From Chinchilla lanigera (lineage: Eukaryota; Chordata; Mammalia; Rodentia; Chinchillidae), in the NCBI RefSeq assembly GCF_000276665.1, contig NW_004955487.1, forward strand, positions 8,482,400-8,546,399: 64,000 nucleotides of DNA, in the 5' to 3' direction. A program made the position numbers and the translations under genes. Below, piece by piece: positions 45,826 through 57,764 of this stretch. The notes beneath the pieces were generated by a model. The model made no database searches. It was given only the letters and a program-made list of their open reading frames with translations, and was not told the origin of the DNA. Position 1 is the stretch's first letter; the number at the start of each line of letters is the position of its first letter.

Positions 45826-47073
45826 TAAATCTGTTCTTTCAATCAACAACTGGGATCTCATCCTACTGAAAAGTTTCTGCACATCTAAAGAAATCACCAG
45901 CAAAGTAAAAAGAAAACCCACAAATTTGGAAAAAATTTTAGCTGATTGTCCATCAGACAAAGGGCTTCTATCTAGAACATATAAAGAATTTAAAAATTTC
46001 AGCCCCTCCAAATTCAAAGACCCAATCCAAAAATGGGCAGCGGAGATGAATACACACTTCTCAGACAAGGAGATACAAATGGCAAATAAATATATGAGAA
46101 AATGTTCAACATCATTAGTCATTCGAGAAATGCAAATTAAAACAACACTGAGATTCCACCTTACCCCAGTAAGAATGGCTAGCATTAAGAAATCAACCAA
46201 TAACAAATGCTGGCGAGGCTGTGGAGAAACAGGAACCCTTCTCCACTGCTGGTGGGAATGCAGACTGGTGAAACCACTGTGGAAATCAGTTTGGAGAGTC
46301 CTCAGAAAACTAGGTCTAGAGGTCCCATTCAACCAAGCTATCCCCCTGCTGGGTATTTTCCCAGAAGATCTAAAAACATCATATCACAGTGATGTATGTG
46401 CACCTATGTTCATAGCAGCACAATTTGTAATTGCTAAAATGTGGAAGCAACCCAAATGTCCATCCACTGAGGATTGGATAAGAAAATTGTGGTACTTTTA
46501 TATAATGGAATATTACTCAGCTGTAAAGAAAGATAAACTCGAGGCTTTTATAGGCAAATGGTCACAACTAGAGACCATACTCATAAGCGAAACAAATCAA
46601 ACATACATGTGCAAGCACCGCATTGTTTCTCTAGTGTAAAACCTGAAAGAGTTCATTTAAACTAGGAGATATGATAGACATTGGGAATTGATAGGAAAGC
46701 ACTCATAAGTAAAGGATAACTGGAATATGGGAAAAGAGAAGGGAAAGAAGGAGAAAGTTTGTATATATGTATATGCAGGATAGTTAACACAGGTGTTCTA
46801 CTGTCCTGTATTTCCTTGCTGAAAGAAACTGTCAGTGAGGCATTGGCTGATTAGCTTTGTATGTCTATATGTGTTTTCATGAGAAACTACATTGAAGATA
46901 TCAATATGTAATACAATAAGCATTGTCAATTCCTTACCACTCTGTTTGTAACTCTGTAATGTCTGAACTGATCCTTTGCTATTTTGTAAAATGTTGTCGG
47001 TCTGTTAATATTTTCCTCCTTTTATTTCTAAAATTTAAAAAATTTAAAAATAAAAAAATAAATCTGTTCTTTC
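45826..47073 (+). mobile_element. Youngest LINE-1: 5'-truncated, perfect 15-bp TSD
   Basis: The body is about 45841-47058 (1.2 kb), flanked by the exact duplication 'taaatctgttctttc' at 45826-45840 and 47059-47073. The target site (TTTT followed by AAA) fits the L1 endonuclease preference. It contains the ORF2 C-terminus with an open frame to its stop, the 3' UTR, and an A-rich end with AATAAA-type signals at about 47045-47058. It is the least decayed L1 in the window but is dead on arrival because of truncation. Confidence 0.97.
45842..46639 (+). pseudogene. LINE-1 ORF2p C-terminal segment, frame open to natural stop
   Basis: From the truncation point the ORF2 frame stays open for about 265 codons. 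It begins [20 protein letters not shown], contains [20 protein letters not shown] and [20 protein letters not shown], and ends in a stop at 46639. The CWRGC...HCWWEC region is the cysteine-bearing ORF2p C-terminal segment, and [20 protein letters not shown] also matches the family. There is no start codon of its own, and the endonuclease and RT domains are missing. Confidence 0.93.
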
Positions 47074-48074
47074 TCTCCAAATAGGATCTATTCATTTATG
47101 ATTGACAATTCTCGGACAAAACAGAAGAAAAACAGGCTGGCTAACGCATTTTTAACAATTTGGGGCACAGATCATACATGTGTGTTTTGTTTACTGTCTT
47201 GTGCTTGTTGGAACTCAGAATGTGAATAATGGTCACTTTAAAAATGCCTAATTTGCACAGGGCAAAATACACACTTTTCCCAGCATGCCTTGCAAACAGC
47301 TCCAAATATAAACCTGTATGTGGAAGACTTAGAAGTGCTAGGTAAAGTTGAAATAAAAACATGAGTCTTTTGTAAATACTGATCTCTGATCCACACAGAA
47401 GAGTAACTGTGACCTGGTAAATTTTGAAATTCTTACCAGCCCCCTCCCTACCATTATCTTCTTCCAAACAATGCTTCAATCAGTTGGGGGGAAAAGGACT
47501 TCAAAGCAATCCAGGGTCCCTGTGAAAACCATGTGACTAATTGTGCCACCCGGTCGTTGATAAGCACAGCCCTCTGTGTGACTTCTGCACCGCAGACCTC
47601 TGCACACCTCTGGCACCACCAGGTGCACTATTCATTCTGCACCTATAATCATCTACAAAGCATCTTTGTTACTACATATCAGCATGCAGCTGTCAGAAAA
47701 ACGACCATCCCCAGGAAAAGTACAGATAATAAACCTTCAGCAGAGGGATTTTCACAAAAGCTCAGCCACATTTCAAAGCAAAATTACTGGAGATAAAGGC
47801 CGGGTACCAGCTGCAACTCCCCAGTGATGGGCCCAGGAAGCCAGGCACATCTAATAGCTCCTGTTCTGTTTCTATAGCAAACCTGTTGAGTGCTGCTAAA
47901 GCTGTCTTTCCAGCAGGTAATTAAGTTGCCCAAGATACTCCACTTCATGTTTTGTGGGCATAAAATACTAAATTGTGGCAGAGAATGGTTCAATATTTCT
48001 TCCCATGGAGGTCATATATCAAATATTCCAGGTTTGAATGATTACATTTCTATATCTGTGATAATTGATACTTT
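47074..48074. other. Unassigned non-coding sequence
   Basis: No gene or repeat recognised. Frames of up to 112 codons at 47141-47479 (minus) lack domains. Confidence 0.4.
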
Positions 48075-48280
48075 TATTGCATTTCAGTGGAAATGAGCAA
48101 AACAGGTCATACACATTGATCCCTCAAAATGTGAAATTAGTTGGGAGAGCATGACAAGAGGGATAAACGTGTGTATGTGAGCAAATGATCAAATTATGTT
48201 ATGTGCATGTATGAATCTTGCAAAATGAAACCCATTAATATATGTGATCAATAAAAAATTTTAAAAGGTAATGTCATCCT
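48075..48280 (+). mobile_element. Possible old LINE-1 3' terminus
   Basis: 'attatgttatgtgcatgtat' followed by 'ttaatatatgtgatcaataaaa' resembles old L1 3' UTR ends such as that at 57.2 kb. Weak evidence. Confidence 0.35.
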
Positions 48281-49164
48281 AAAGAGTAATATAAAATCCC
48301 TTTCCTATACATTTTCTTTTAATTTTGGTCACTAACCCAGTAAAAGGCAGTTACTGTATAAATGCGGAATCACTGAAGTTAAGTAAAAATTCCCTGTGAT
48401 TTCTCAGGAAAGGGGAACCCAAGATTCAAATCCCCAGCCTCTAGTTGCAAATCTTCCTTGCTTCAAATCTTGAAGGTTTAAGCAAGCAGATGGTACTACT
48501 CAGTAATTGGGTTTCCAGGTTCTAACTCTGTTTGTTAGACTTTGGACTCTGCTACAAAAATAAACTTGGAAATATCCAGTTAGGACCTCAGAAAATTCTG
48601 AGGATTACTGATCTCTGTAATAGCAGATAATGTGTAGTCACATAGACACCCACTTATGTGCATATGTGCATATATTAAACAACTGGGCTTTAAAAGTTGC
48701 CCCCCCACAAAAAAAAAATGGACTTTTTTTCCAGTCAATTTGGAAATATGGATGGTGCCTGGAATTGAAAGTGAAGTGACCACCATCCAACAAAAGTCTA
48801 TACCATTTTCACTGAAGGATGAGTGTGGAGAGAAGAACTGAGGCTAGGAACCTGCCGTGATGCTGGCCATTATGGGGTGCAAGAGTTGGGCTCAGAGCAT
48901 CATTCCATGGAGGAGGCAGGTGCAAGATGATGCACACAGAAAAACAGTGATTACAGCAGGCCTGGGACAGTGTCTGAGTACAAAGAGAGAGTGAACCATG
49001 GCATCGCCATCTTTCACTTTATAAAACCTGCAATATATAAAGACAGCAACATGTAGGTCATGGGGGTACAGTCTCATCGGTGCTGTGACAGAGGCATGTG
49101 CACCCAGTAGAGGGAGTCAGACAAATGGATACCAGTCCTATGAGGGTATTCCAAGTGTGCTGTC
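48281..49164. other. Unassigned non-coding sequence
   Basis: No gene or repeat recognised. Confidence 0.4.
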
Positions 49165-49535
49165 ACTCACCTGTCGGTGGGACACAATACCAGGCACCAG
49201 CCATTTAGCAGAGTCCATTTTGGCCCAGAGTTTCAAAGGGTTCAGTCCATGGCAGGAAGGGCTCAGTGGAAGGGGTTGGGTAGAGGAGAACTGCTCATGT
49301 CATGGTGGCTAAGAAGCAGAAAGGAAGACATGTGCTGGTGAGGGAGATGTGCTCTACCAGGTCATGTTCCAGTGACCATCACATCTTCCTTTTCCAACCA
49401 GATCCCACCTCCTAACAGCACCTTAGCTATGGACTCACCCATGCATGACTCCACTGTGAGGAGAGCACCCCTATAGTCCAATCACCTTCCTCACACAAAA
49501 GAACTCAAGGGGACATGTTAGATCTAAACCAGAAC
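49165..49535 (-). mobile_element. MaLR-like LTR, inverted
   Basis: Plus-strand order 'tttcaaagggttcagtccat', 'gtcatggtggctaagaagca', 'ccaaccagatcccacctcct', 'ctccactgtgaggagagcac', 'caagggg' is the reverse complement of the LTR layout at 1441-1855 and 19316-19685. Solo copy. Confidence 0.62.
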
Positions 49536-51900
49536 ATCATGAGTTTCAGAAGGAAACAAGGAGTTAGAAGTAAACTGGAGGAAAAGGGTAGCAGAATATT
49601 CCAAGCACAGAAAGCAGATTGTGTTTCACGGAAGTCATACAAGGAACAAGTAGTCTATCGCACCTGTTTGTCCAGAGTGAAAGGAGGGGCTCAGAATAGG
49701 AAAGAAATGTGTTCCAGACAGTCAGGAACTGGACAGGAGGTTTTCCTGCTGGTCAGTAGTCCATGGGGAAAGGAGCGGGGTCAGAAATAATTTAAACAAG
49801 AACAGCTTCATTCAAGAGATATGATCTAATTGAATGCAGAAAGATCTATTGCACCAATAAATACCAATGAACAATAGAACTTGGGGAGACAGGGTACTAT
49901 CTTCAGTTGGCCTGAATGCAGGGGCCAAGGGCTTGAAGGTGGGGCTGGTGATAAAGGAAAGCAGTTGTGATGCTTTTCAAAGTATCTGCTATGTTCTTCT
50001 GTTCTCAGGTTACCTGGACCCAAGATATTACTACCTCACTGCCTTCTACCCTTGGCCATAGTGATTGGTCCTATGATTAATCACCTGCTGAAAGTTGGAA
50101 CAATCAGAAGGTTTCTCTAAGGCTTCTCAGCCTTCAACTGGAGGGAAGGAAACCCCTGTACTTCTCAGCATGCAAAAGATAGCAGTCACTTCTACCCATG
50201 ACAAGCAGATGCATCACTACAGTTAAGAATAAAAGTGATGCATGAGAAAAAGGAAATAATGGTCCAGAGAATGAACACAAACTTTTTAGCTTCAAACTCT
50301 ACAATTTCAGATGCTCATAAAAACAACTCAGCCTTCAACATTCTGTCTGGGCTGATTATCCCATCCTACTTTGGTGGATGCTTTCCGGGAGTTTAGTCAC
50401 TTGCTACTTTCTGAGCTTCTGAAATAAGACCTCAGAACAAGAGGAGAGGACAAGAGACAGAACCAGGAGACCTGAGAATTAGGGTGTACAGAAACAAATG
50501 GTTGCTTAATGTCTGTGTAGATCGTATCACAAAGGTGGAAAGCTCTTTCTGTGATGGACGGGATAGGACAGATTTTAGGCATTGTAAGTGACGTGATCAC
50601 CACAATTACTCAACTCTGCTGAAATGCAAAAGCAGCTGGAGACATATGTAAGAGATTAGCATGGTTGTGTTCTAAGAAAATTTTACTTTAGAAAAGATAG
50701 GAAGTGGAAGATGAGATTTAGCCTGTGGGTCACAAGTCTCCAAGGTCTGGCTCACACGGCTCACCTTTTCCTGTAATTTCAGGTTCTTCAAACACTCCTT
50801 TGTTCCCAGTCACATTTTCTGGACTACCTGATATTGAGGTAAAGGTGTGCTCTGGATTTAAGGGTGCGATATCTTCTTACTTGGAAAACTACTTCTCTGA
50901 GAGCCAGTTTAGAATTGGTACCATGCTTTTAGGATATCAGTTTGTGGCCCCACTAGCTATCTGTGGGATGTAGCAAAAAGGCACCCACTATCAAGATATC
51001 AGAACCCATGTGATATCAAATACATTGAGGCAGTGCAGCCAACAAGACTGCCTTATTCTCCCTATATGCCCCCTAACATTACCAGAGTGCACCATAATAG
51101 AAACAAAACTCTCTGTGACTCTAGAAGAAGCAGGGTATTAAGAAACACACCAATAACCTATTTCCATGAAGTTGGATTTACCCCCTGCCTACTCTTTCTT
51201 ATAATTTCTGTTTCTTTGTATTGCCTTTTACCTTCTGTACACCCTGTTTCAAACTGTTAAAGGGTAGCAGATGCTACATCTTTCCACTGCTACCCTATCT
51301 CTCTATCTCTTAGCTTCTCTGGATGCCACAGGTTCATCTGGAAGTGGAAGAACTAGTCTCTATCTCACAGGGTCACCTGAAGAGTTGAATTAAGAAACAA
51401 ATATGAGATTATCCACCCTCACCCCTTGCCGTATCTGTCCTGTGGTCAAGGCTGGTGCCTGTCTTTAGGGAAGCAGAAGTTCCCAGATGAATTACACACC
51501 CTCTGTGTCCTTTGAGCTGAAGCTCCTCTACAGAAGTGCTCAAAAATTATTCATCTGTTCTTGGTTTTTCTTTCCATGTCATCTGGGACCTTCTGGAAAA
51601 AGATTGAGCCACACCCTGCATGCTTCTGAAGAAGTGAATGTAGGAGAACCCCAGCTCAGGAGTTTTGTAAATACATGTACTAACAGATGGGTGGAGTTCG
51701 ATATTTTGTCAACAGAGAAATCATTTTCCAAAGTGAGTCTCCCCATCTAAGGATAGCACCCTCTGTTTCTATAATTAAAAATACCTGCCATATGTTAAAT
51801 CTCTTGTAGCAGATTTTAAGTGAAGCTACATCTTATTTGAAATTCTTTTCTTATGAAGGGACATTTGGCACTAAACAAGTTAAGAAATTTGGATTAAGGT
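49536..51900. other. Unassigned, apparently unique non-coding sequence
   Basis: About 2.4 kb without a recognisable gene or repeat. Frames of 64-91 codons have no domain. Confidence 0.4.
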
Positions 51901-51901
51901 T

Positions 51902-51983
51902 CAGCCAGCCCAGACTCAATGGGGAGCTCTCCATTCCAGGCCTAAATCCCTTGAGTACAAAAGAAGACTATGAAGAAATGATT
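51902..51983 (+). repeat. 82-bp exact duplication, copy 1
   Basis: Identical over all 82 bases to 54244-54325, beginning 'cagccagcccagactcaatg' and ending 'tatgaagaaatgatt'. Flanking bases differ at once on both sides. It sits within an 85-codon open frame (51837-52094) that translates here as QPRLNGELSIPGLNPLSTKE then DYEEMI. I do not recognise this peptide. Confidence 0.98.
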
Positions 51984-52149
51984 TTTAATCTCTCTCCAGC
52001 TAGTTTATTTCTGACTAGGATATATTCCCCAAGGATGAGACTCAAGAGGAGAATAACTCAGAGAAAGATCTCTCTGCATGTTGTGCAGCAGTGAGGTCAG
52101 TGGGAAGGGATAAGAGAATGCACATACAGGGAGGGCAAAGTTCAGAGGT
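51984..52149. other. Unassigned non-coding sequence
   Basis: No feature recognised. Confidence 0.4.
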
Positions 52150-52510
52150 TTTGTGGCTTAGATCTAGAGTATCCACAAACATCTGCTGTGTCAGAGGTGG
52201 GGCATTTGGAAGGTAATGGATCACAGGTACTCTGTTTATCAGTGGATCCATCGTGGCCGAGTTGTAGTTGACTGTGCTGAATGTAGGTGGAGGGCCTGTA
52301 GGAGGGGTGGGTCCCTGGAGGCAGGCCTAGAATGGGTGCATCTCCCTTCTCAGCTTCTCCCTCTCTTCCTGTTTCCTGGCCACCAAGAGCTGAGCAGCTT
52401 ACTTTCACCATGTCCTTCCACCATGAAGTTTCTGTGTGGAGATAGCAAATCATGCTCTGAACCTCCAGCACTGAGCTAAGTTAAACCTCTGTTATGCTGT
52501 GGTAGCAGGG
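52150..52510 (+). mobile_element. MaLR-like LTR, solo, diverged
   Basis: 'ggcttagatctagagtatcc', 'gtcagaggtggggcatttgg', 'ggaggggtgggtccctggag', 'cttcctgtttcctggccacc' and 'aagttaaacctctgttatgc' parallel the LTR layout at 19316-19685, with more substitutions. Confidence 0.52.
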
Positions 52511-52654
52511 ATTGTGTCAAGGTGTTGGGAAAGCTGAGAAATAGAGAAGTCTCTGAATTTCAGGTTAAGCCTCCATGGGATCATGCAGGCAATGACTTCA
52601 CACCTTTTTCTCTAATTGTGGAATTGGAGAGGGTGGTGACTATGCTGCAGATCC

Positions 52655-52880
52655 CTTGCTCTGATTGTGCAATAGAGTGAATTCAGAGCCTGCAGACTTG
52701 GGCTTAAATCCCATCTGGGCCACTAACTTGTTTTGTGAACTTTAGAGATTCATTTAATCTCCCTGAGTCTCAGCAAAATCATCTTACAAATGGGCATCAT
52801 GTGAAACATACTTCCCAAGGATTTTATAATGATCAGTGAGAGTCACTTGATGCCTCAGAGCATATGGGAAGCACTGAACC
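52655..52880 (+). mobile_element. MIR SINE, near full length
   Basis: 'agcctgcagacttgggctta', 'aatcccatctgggccactaa', 'cttgttttgtgaactttaga', 'ccctgagtctcagcaaaatc' and 'catatgggaagcactg' are in MIR order from the tRNA-related head to the 3' part. Confidence 0.75.
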
Positions 52881-54243
52881 AATGGTCATGATGATGAATT
52901 CAGCACTGAGTTGGGTACGTCCTCCTTCTGCTACTAGCCCCTTGGTCCCAAGCTCATGGCCTCTTACTAGATTAGCTTCCTAGTTGGGCCTCAAATTTAA
53001 GTTTTCTCCTATTCCCATTCTACTCCCTGTAGCATCTCTTTACAAATATTTGTATGCTTAAAACTCTTCAATAGCTTTGCACAGCTGACAAGACAGGAAC
53101 CAAACCTTATAACATGGCAAAGTCCTTTGAAAACTATACAGAGCTCTTCCCAGTGCTCATCACAGCACAGGGATTTTATGTTTATAATTATTGGAGTTCT
53201 AGTGAATTAATTCCAATCTACCACTCCCAGTGCAACCCATGGTGAGAATAAAGACACTAAGGCATATTTGTAGTTATGGGGAGTCAAGGGGTCCTAAATC
53301 TTGCTATGGTGATTGCCATCCAGAACAAAGGTCTTGATCCAAGGCTGAACCCAGGTTTTATTAATTCCTGAAGAAGGAAGTGGCTTGAGAATGAGTGGCT
53401 GTGAGAGTGGTGGGAAGTACATGAGTGCTGTGAGCCGGGCTAGGTAGAAGATGTGAAAGCACCTTTGCAATATGCAGAGAGGGAGATGCAGAAAGAGAAA
53501 TCTGCATAACACATCTGAGGTTATTAGTACCTCAGCTCAGATGTGTAATATTTTATGCCCTGGGAAGTCATAATCTCTTATCTTAAGGCTTGATCCCAGC
53601 CAACAGTGTGAAACATGGCTCTTTTCCACACAGGCTCACAATGTTTATTTGGGAGCTATGGGGCAGGGCAAAACTGCCCTGTTGTCTTTGCTTCAAAGGC
53701 TATACATCAGCACCTCCGCTGGACCAATTTGTATTGCTTAAAGCCAACTGAAGGGACAAGGAATAGTCCTAGCCAGCTCTGCATATATCAATACATGGAA
53801 GTAGGGTCAGGTTTAGTCAGAATGGAGACAATTTTTCTTCCTTTAAGGAGAGTCACCCCAGTGATCCTCCACAGAAAACATTTCAGATCTCCTGCCATCT
53901 CTACAATAATTTGTATTCTAAGGTGTCCTGGCCAGAACCCCAAAGAAGCCAGGTTCTCCCTCTTCTCAGTCTTTGTTTAAAGAGTTCCCTTCTGGAAGCT
54001 ATCACTGTCCTTTTTATCTCCTGGAAACTCTGTTTCTTTAAGAACTATCTTCACATAGTCCTTCAATTCATTTTCTTCAAACTGGGTTATCACTTCACTT
54101 GTTTATACTGCATGCTCTGTCATATCAGAAACTGTTGCTAAAGGAAGACTATAAATGTTGATCACCTATCCTAGCACTTGTGAGAGTCTGATAGGACAGG
54201 TTAGCCACTGAATCCCACCTGCCCAGTGACATAGAAGTACATA
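52881..54243. other. Unassigned non-coding sequence
   Basis: No gene or repeat recognised. The 121-codon frame at 53615-53980 has no recognisable domain. Confidence 0.4.
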
Positions 54244-54325
54244 CAGCCAGCCCAGACTCAATGGGGAGCTCTCCATTCCAGGCCTAAATCCCTTGAGTAC
54301 AAAAGAAGACTATGAAGAAATGATT
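54244..54325 (+). repeat. 82-bp exact duplication, copy 2
   Basis: Exact copy of 51902-51983, in the same orientation and 2.3 kb downstream. It is followed immediately by a small GGTCGT-type repeat (54326-54344) absent from copy 1. No TSD or A tail is visible at the edges, so it does not look like a retroposition. Confidence 0.98.
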
Positions 54326-54989
54326 GGTCGTGGTCGTGGTGGTGTTTAGAGAAGAGAGAGAGGACACTTGTCACCCCTTTCTGCTAGGATCTAGTACACT
54401 GCCTTAGTACTTGCCTTGTTACTGTGATCATTTACAGTCTAAGACTCTCAGTCTAAGGTATGGGAACTTCCAGAGATTTTCTCTCTGTATCCCAGGCCCA
54501 TCACATGATCTGAGACCAAGTAGGAGATCATGCAGCATATTCTATCCTCCATAATCCAGGAGATCCCTGGTGACTAAGATGGTGACAGCACTGGTGCTTG
54601 ACCAGAGTCAACTTCTAGGTCAATGTCAAAGCTATCACACTTGAATTAGCAATCTTATTCTGCAAAATGAAGCAACACCAATGATAAGACTACCCCTTTA
54701 TCGTTCCAAGTGGCAAGTTTATTTTTCTGAGAGAAGGAGACTGACCTAAATTCTGGCTTCCATGATTTCAAACCACATTTGGTGAAGCTGGGATGTGCAG
54801 CTATCTGCCTGCGAAGCTCTGTGCCTGGTCCTGGGCTTCTCATAACAAGTGCCTGGAATAACACCTTTTACAAATTCACAGCAAAAGCAAAAGTTTCTGG
54901 GGACTCAGTCCTTCAACCACTGACATATTCATGAGATTTTTCTGAGACTTATTAAAAGCAAAAATAATAATCATGAGATGTTTGCAGCT
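54326..54989. other. Unassigned non-coding sequence
   Basis: Apart from the short GGTCGT repeat at its start, no feature recognised. Confidence 0.4.
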
Positions 54990-55200
54990 GGTGTTACTGT
55001 GTACACCATCACATGTGCCATCTTTTACCATTGACAAAGTGCTTCTGTGCATGCTCTTTCTTTAAGCTGAAGAAACATGAGAAGTATTATCATTCCCGTT
55101 TTACAGGAAAGGACACAGAGGTCAAGCGATGGGTGCAAGAGCAACAAGCTCTGCATCCCAGTCTCTCTCTGCCCACCAGGACACCGCTGTGCATGGTAGG
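54990..55200 (-). mobile_element. MIR SINE, inverted
   Basis: 'tattatcattcccgttttac', 'aggaaaggacacagaggtca' and 'agcgatgggtgcaagagcaa' follow the inverted MIR core order. Confidence 0.68.
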
Positions 55201-55851
55201 TACAAGAACAGAACCGTCTCACTGTCTCTGGTGATGTCCAGTGTCACCCAAGGACACCGCTTCTTGGCTTCTCCATGGTAACTCCAAGCACCAGCCTCAC
55301 TTCCAGTGCTCTCCCTGAGAAGTAAAGCCACTAAGAGGGACTAGGGAAATGATAGATGCTTCCTCAGCAGGGACAGCACCTGACCCTGAGGCCAGAAAGA
55401 GGACCCAACAATGAGCAACAGGCGGAGAAGGCCAAGCCTGGGATGGAGGAGAATGCTCTTCCTCGACGTTCACAGTTGATCTCAGGAAGCTGTGGGTTCC
55501 CAGCACCCAGTACCAGGCAGGGCCTGGGCGCCCTCCCACTGGAAACCTGAAGGGCCTGGGTCAAGTCTACTTCTAAATCCAACTGCCTCCTGGGCTTTTG
55601 AGGTCTTTTCTTCTGGTGAGCACATGCAGTCTACCTTCCCAAGTGCCCTCTTATGTTGTTATCCAGGTGACTCAAGGGCAGGTGGGAAGTAGGAGCTTTT
55701 GTTCATTCTCGGAGTTCCCTCTGTCTCCCCCCTTATGGGTCATAGGTACTACCATGGGTCACAATGCAGCTCACAAACTTGATCATATCATTCTTAAAGG
55801 ATGTCAATCTCTGGCTCACTTTGCATTTCTCTGATTTTAAAACCTGCTGGT
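55201..55851. other. Unassigned non-coding sequence
   Basis: Relatively GC-rich for the window but with no CpG island and no recognisable gene. Overlapping frames on both strands at 55297-55692 are fortuitous. Confidence 0.4.
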
Positions 55852-55911
55852 AGTATAGCTTAATGTCATCAGCTCTTAATATCGTCAGTATAGCTTAATG
55901 TCATCAGCTCT
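55852..55911. repeat. 25-bp unit repeated with 35-bp period
   Basis: 'agtatagcttaatgtcatca' plus 'gctct' occurs at 55852-55876 and 55887-55911, separated by 10 bases. Confidence 0.92.
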
Positions 55912-55999
55912 GTATGTTTTGTAACATACATTGAAAAACAATAGATGTCTGTGTCTAACAGGGAAGCCAGCATTAATGAAACAATGGTACTTGTCCCTT

Positions 56000-56150
56000 T
56001 ACTAAAAGCCCACTGTGCATCAGGAACCACGCAGAGAACCATTCATTCTCCTGCCTCTTATCCACCGATGATAGGGTGCTTTCCCATATGACAGAGGCTT
56101 GCAGAGATTGACTGACTTTGTCTAACTCCAAACACCATGGAATTCAAAAT
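56000..56150 (-). mobile_element. Possible MIR SINE, inverted
   Basis: 'cactgtgcatcaggaaccac' and 'gacagaggcttgcagagatt' loosely follow inverted MIR order. Weak. Confidence 0.4.
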
Positions 56151-56285
56151 CCAAAACGTGAGAGTTATTTCTATTGACAACTCTACCTCACAATAGAGCT
56201 GGAATTTAATGCTACTCTGTCAGAATCCAAAATCCAAAAAGTTTCCCACTGCAATATGCTGCTGTAAACATTCCTAACTGTGTAA

Positions 56286-56337
56286 CCAAAGTTAAGTCTG
56301 GACTCCATATAACTTAACCCAAAGTTAAGTCTGGACT
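56286..56337. repeat. 19-bp unit repeated with 33-bp period
   Basis: 'ccaaagttaagtctggact' at 56286-56304 and 56319-56337. Confidence 0.92.
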
Positions 56338-57029
56338 TTAGATAAGAAAGGCAATCCTTATTTTCAGAGTTACTCTTAGGAACTGTTTGGTGAAGATGAA
56401 GAAATGTGAGCAGGGAACAAGGTTCCACCGCTAGGTTATATGATTATTTATTACAAATGCTGATTTTTTTTCTTTCTCTCTCTCTCTTTCCATTATTTAC
56501 TTGTTCCGGGAGCTAGAAGCAGGAAGCCAGCCCTGGCGATTCAGCAGTTATTTAAATAGAACAGTGTGAGGATGGTGCACTCAGTCCTCTGTAATTGGAA
56601 ACCATTCCTACCATGCACCAATATTTCAAAAGTGATGTAACCCAATTCTCTGACCCATGAATCGGAGTTTTCCCCTTGACCAGCATGAAAGATTGGGGCC
56701 AAGGAGGACAAGAAGGAAGATTCCTCATAGACACAGATTTGCAGAAGAAAGCGACAATGGAGACTCTCAATAACCACATTTTAACCAAATATTAGAATAA
56801 ATTAAACACACGGCATTAGCCTTTTGCATGTACTGAGTAGGATATCTGTATCACCTGCCTCTCTGAGCAGTCGTCCCTGTTACTCAGTGACATGAAGTGC
56901 ACTCCTTCAGGCACAGTTATTTACAGCCAAGTAAGATGTTGCTAGCCAAGTCATTCCTTTTCAAATTCCTATTAATTTTCCTTTCATTCAGATGTAGTGT
57001 TTTCAGTTTTAGTATCCTGGCTGCCACTC
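56338..57029. other. Unassigned non-coding sequence
   Basis: No gene recognised. A (TC)n patch lies at about 56470-56490. Two overlapping minus-strand frames of 78 codons at 56541-56788 lack domains. Confidence 0.4.
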
Positions 57030-57150
57030 CCATCTTTGGAGAAATTGAAATCACGGGCTTTGAAATTGAGCAAAACCGACATTCTGTATGGCTGTAGAGG
57101 GAATATGCTTACTCTCTAAGCCTCTGTTGTCTCATCTGAAAACTAGTCCT
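57030..57150 (+). mobile_element. MIR SINE fragment
   Basis: 'tgcttactctctaagcctct' and 'gttgtctcatctgaaaacta' are the MIR core in sense order. Confidence 0.55.
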
Positions 57151-57169
57151 AAACTAGATACCACAGAAA

Positions 57170-57290
57170 TTAAAGGGAGAGAGGAGAAGCGAAAAAAGAG
57201 AACTAAGATTTGTTATGTTCATGTATCAACTCCTGACAATGGATGTAATCATTATGTTCTACAAATATGTATTAATAAAAAATGAAGCAA
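57170..57290 (+). mobile_element. LINE-1 3' terminus fragment
   Basis: 'tttgttatgttcatgtatca', 'aatcattatgttctacaaat' and 'atgtattaataaaaaatgaa' match the terminal part of the old L1 3' UTRs at 30.0, 38.3 and 42.9 kb. Confidence 0.65.
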
Positions 57291-57554
57291 AAGAAAAGAC
57301 TAAAGGAGGCGATCTAGGTAAAGGAGCATACAATTTCTGATACCTACTCAGTAAGTATCCATCTGATCTTTTCTTTACTCTGTGACTAAAGGTACGATGA
57401 ACATTCTACATCATAATATTTGTTCCCCACGCATATGTAAATGCACACTTTTGATGAACTAGCATAGGATCTGCAGTCTATTTTCCCTAATAATCATTGG
57501 AATGACTTTCCCGTACTAAGAAACTGTATTCTGGATACTTTACCAGATGATCCT
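57291..57554. other. Unassigned non-coding sequence
   Basis: No feature recognised. Confidence 0.4.
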
Positions 57555-57740
57555 GTTACACCAGATCCTTAGACTGTACTGCAAGGCTGTCAGCACTATC
57601 TCCATCATGCAGATGGAGAAAATAGGGCTTACAAAAGGAAGGTAGCTTGTCCAAAGTCAGTATAGCAGAGACAAAGATCAAACCCATTCTGTCTGGCTCT
57701 AATGCCTCAGCTTGCTTACTCTTTTTTAAAGTCTTCACTA
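57555..57740 (-). mobile_element. MIR SINE, inverted
   Basis: 'cagcactatctccatcatgc', 'agatggagaaaatagggctt', 'gtagcttgtccaaagtcagt' and 'tgtctggctctaatgcctca' are in inverted MIR order. Confidence 0.7.
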
Positions 57741-57764
57741 TAACACAGTAGGCAATTTCGCTCC

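Noticed and set aside
45820..46332. 170-codon open frame on the minus strand
   Set aside because: It is antisense to the well-supported L1 ORF2 segment on the plus strand.
51837..52094. Possible exon containing the 82-bp duplicated segment
   Set aside because: The frame has only 85 codons, no recognisable domain, no clear splice sites at the segment edges, and the second copy runs into a stop after a few codons.
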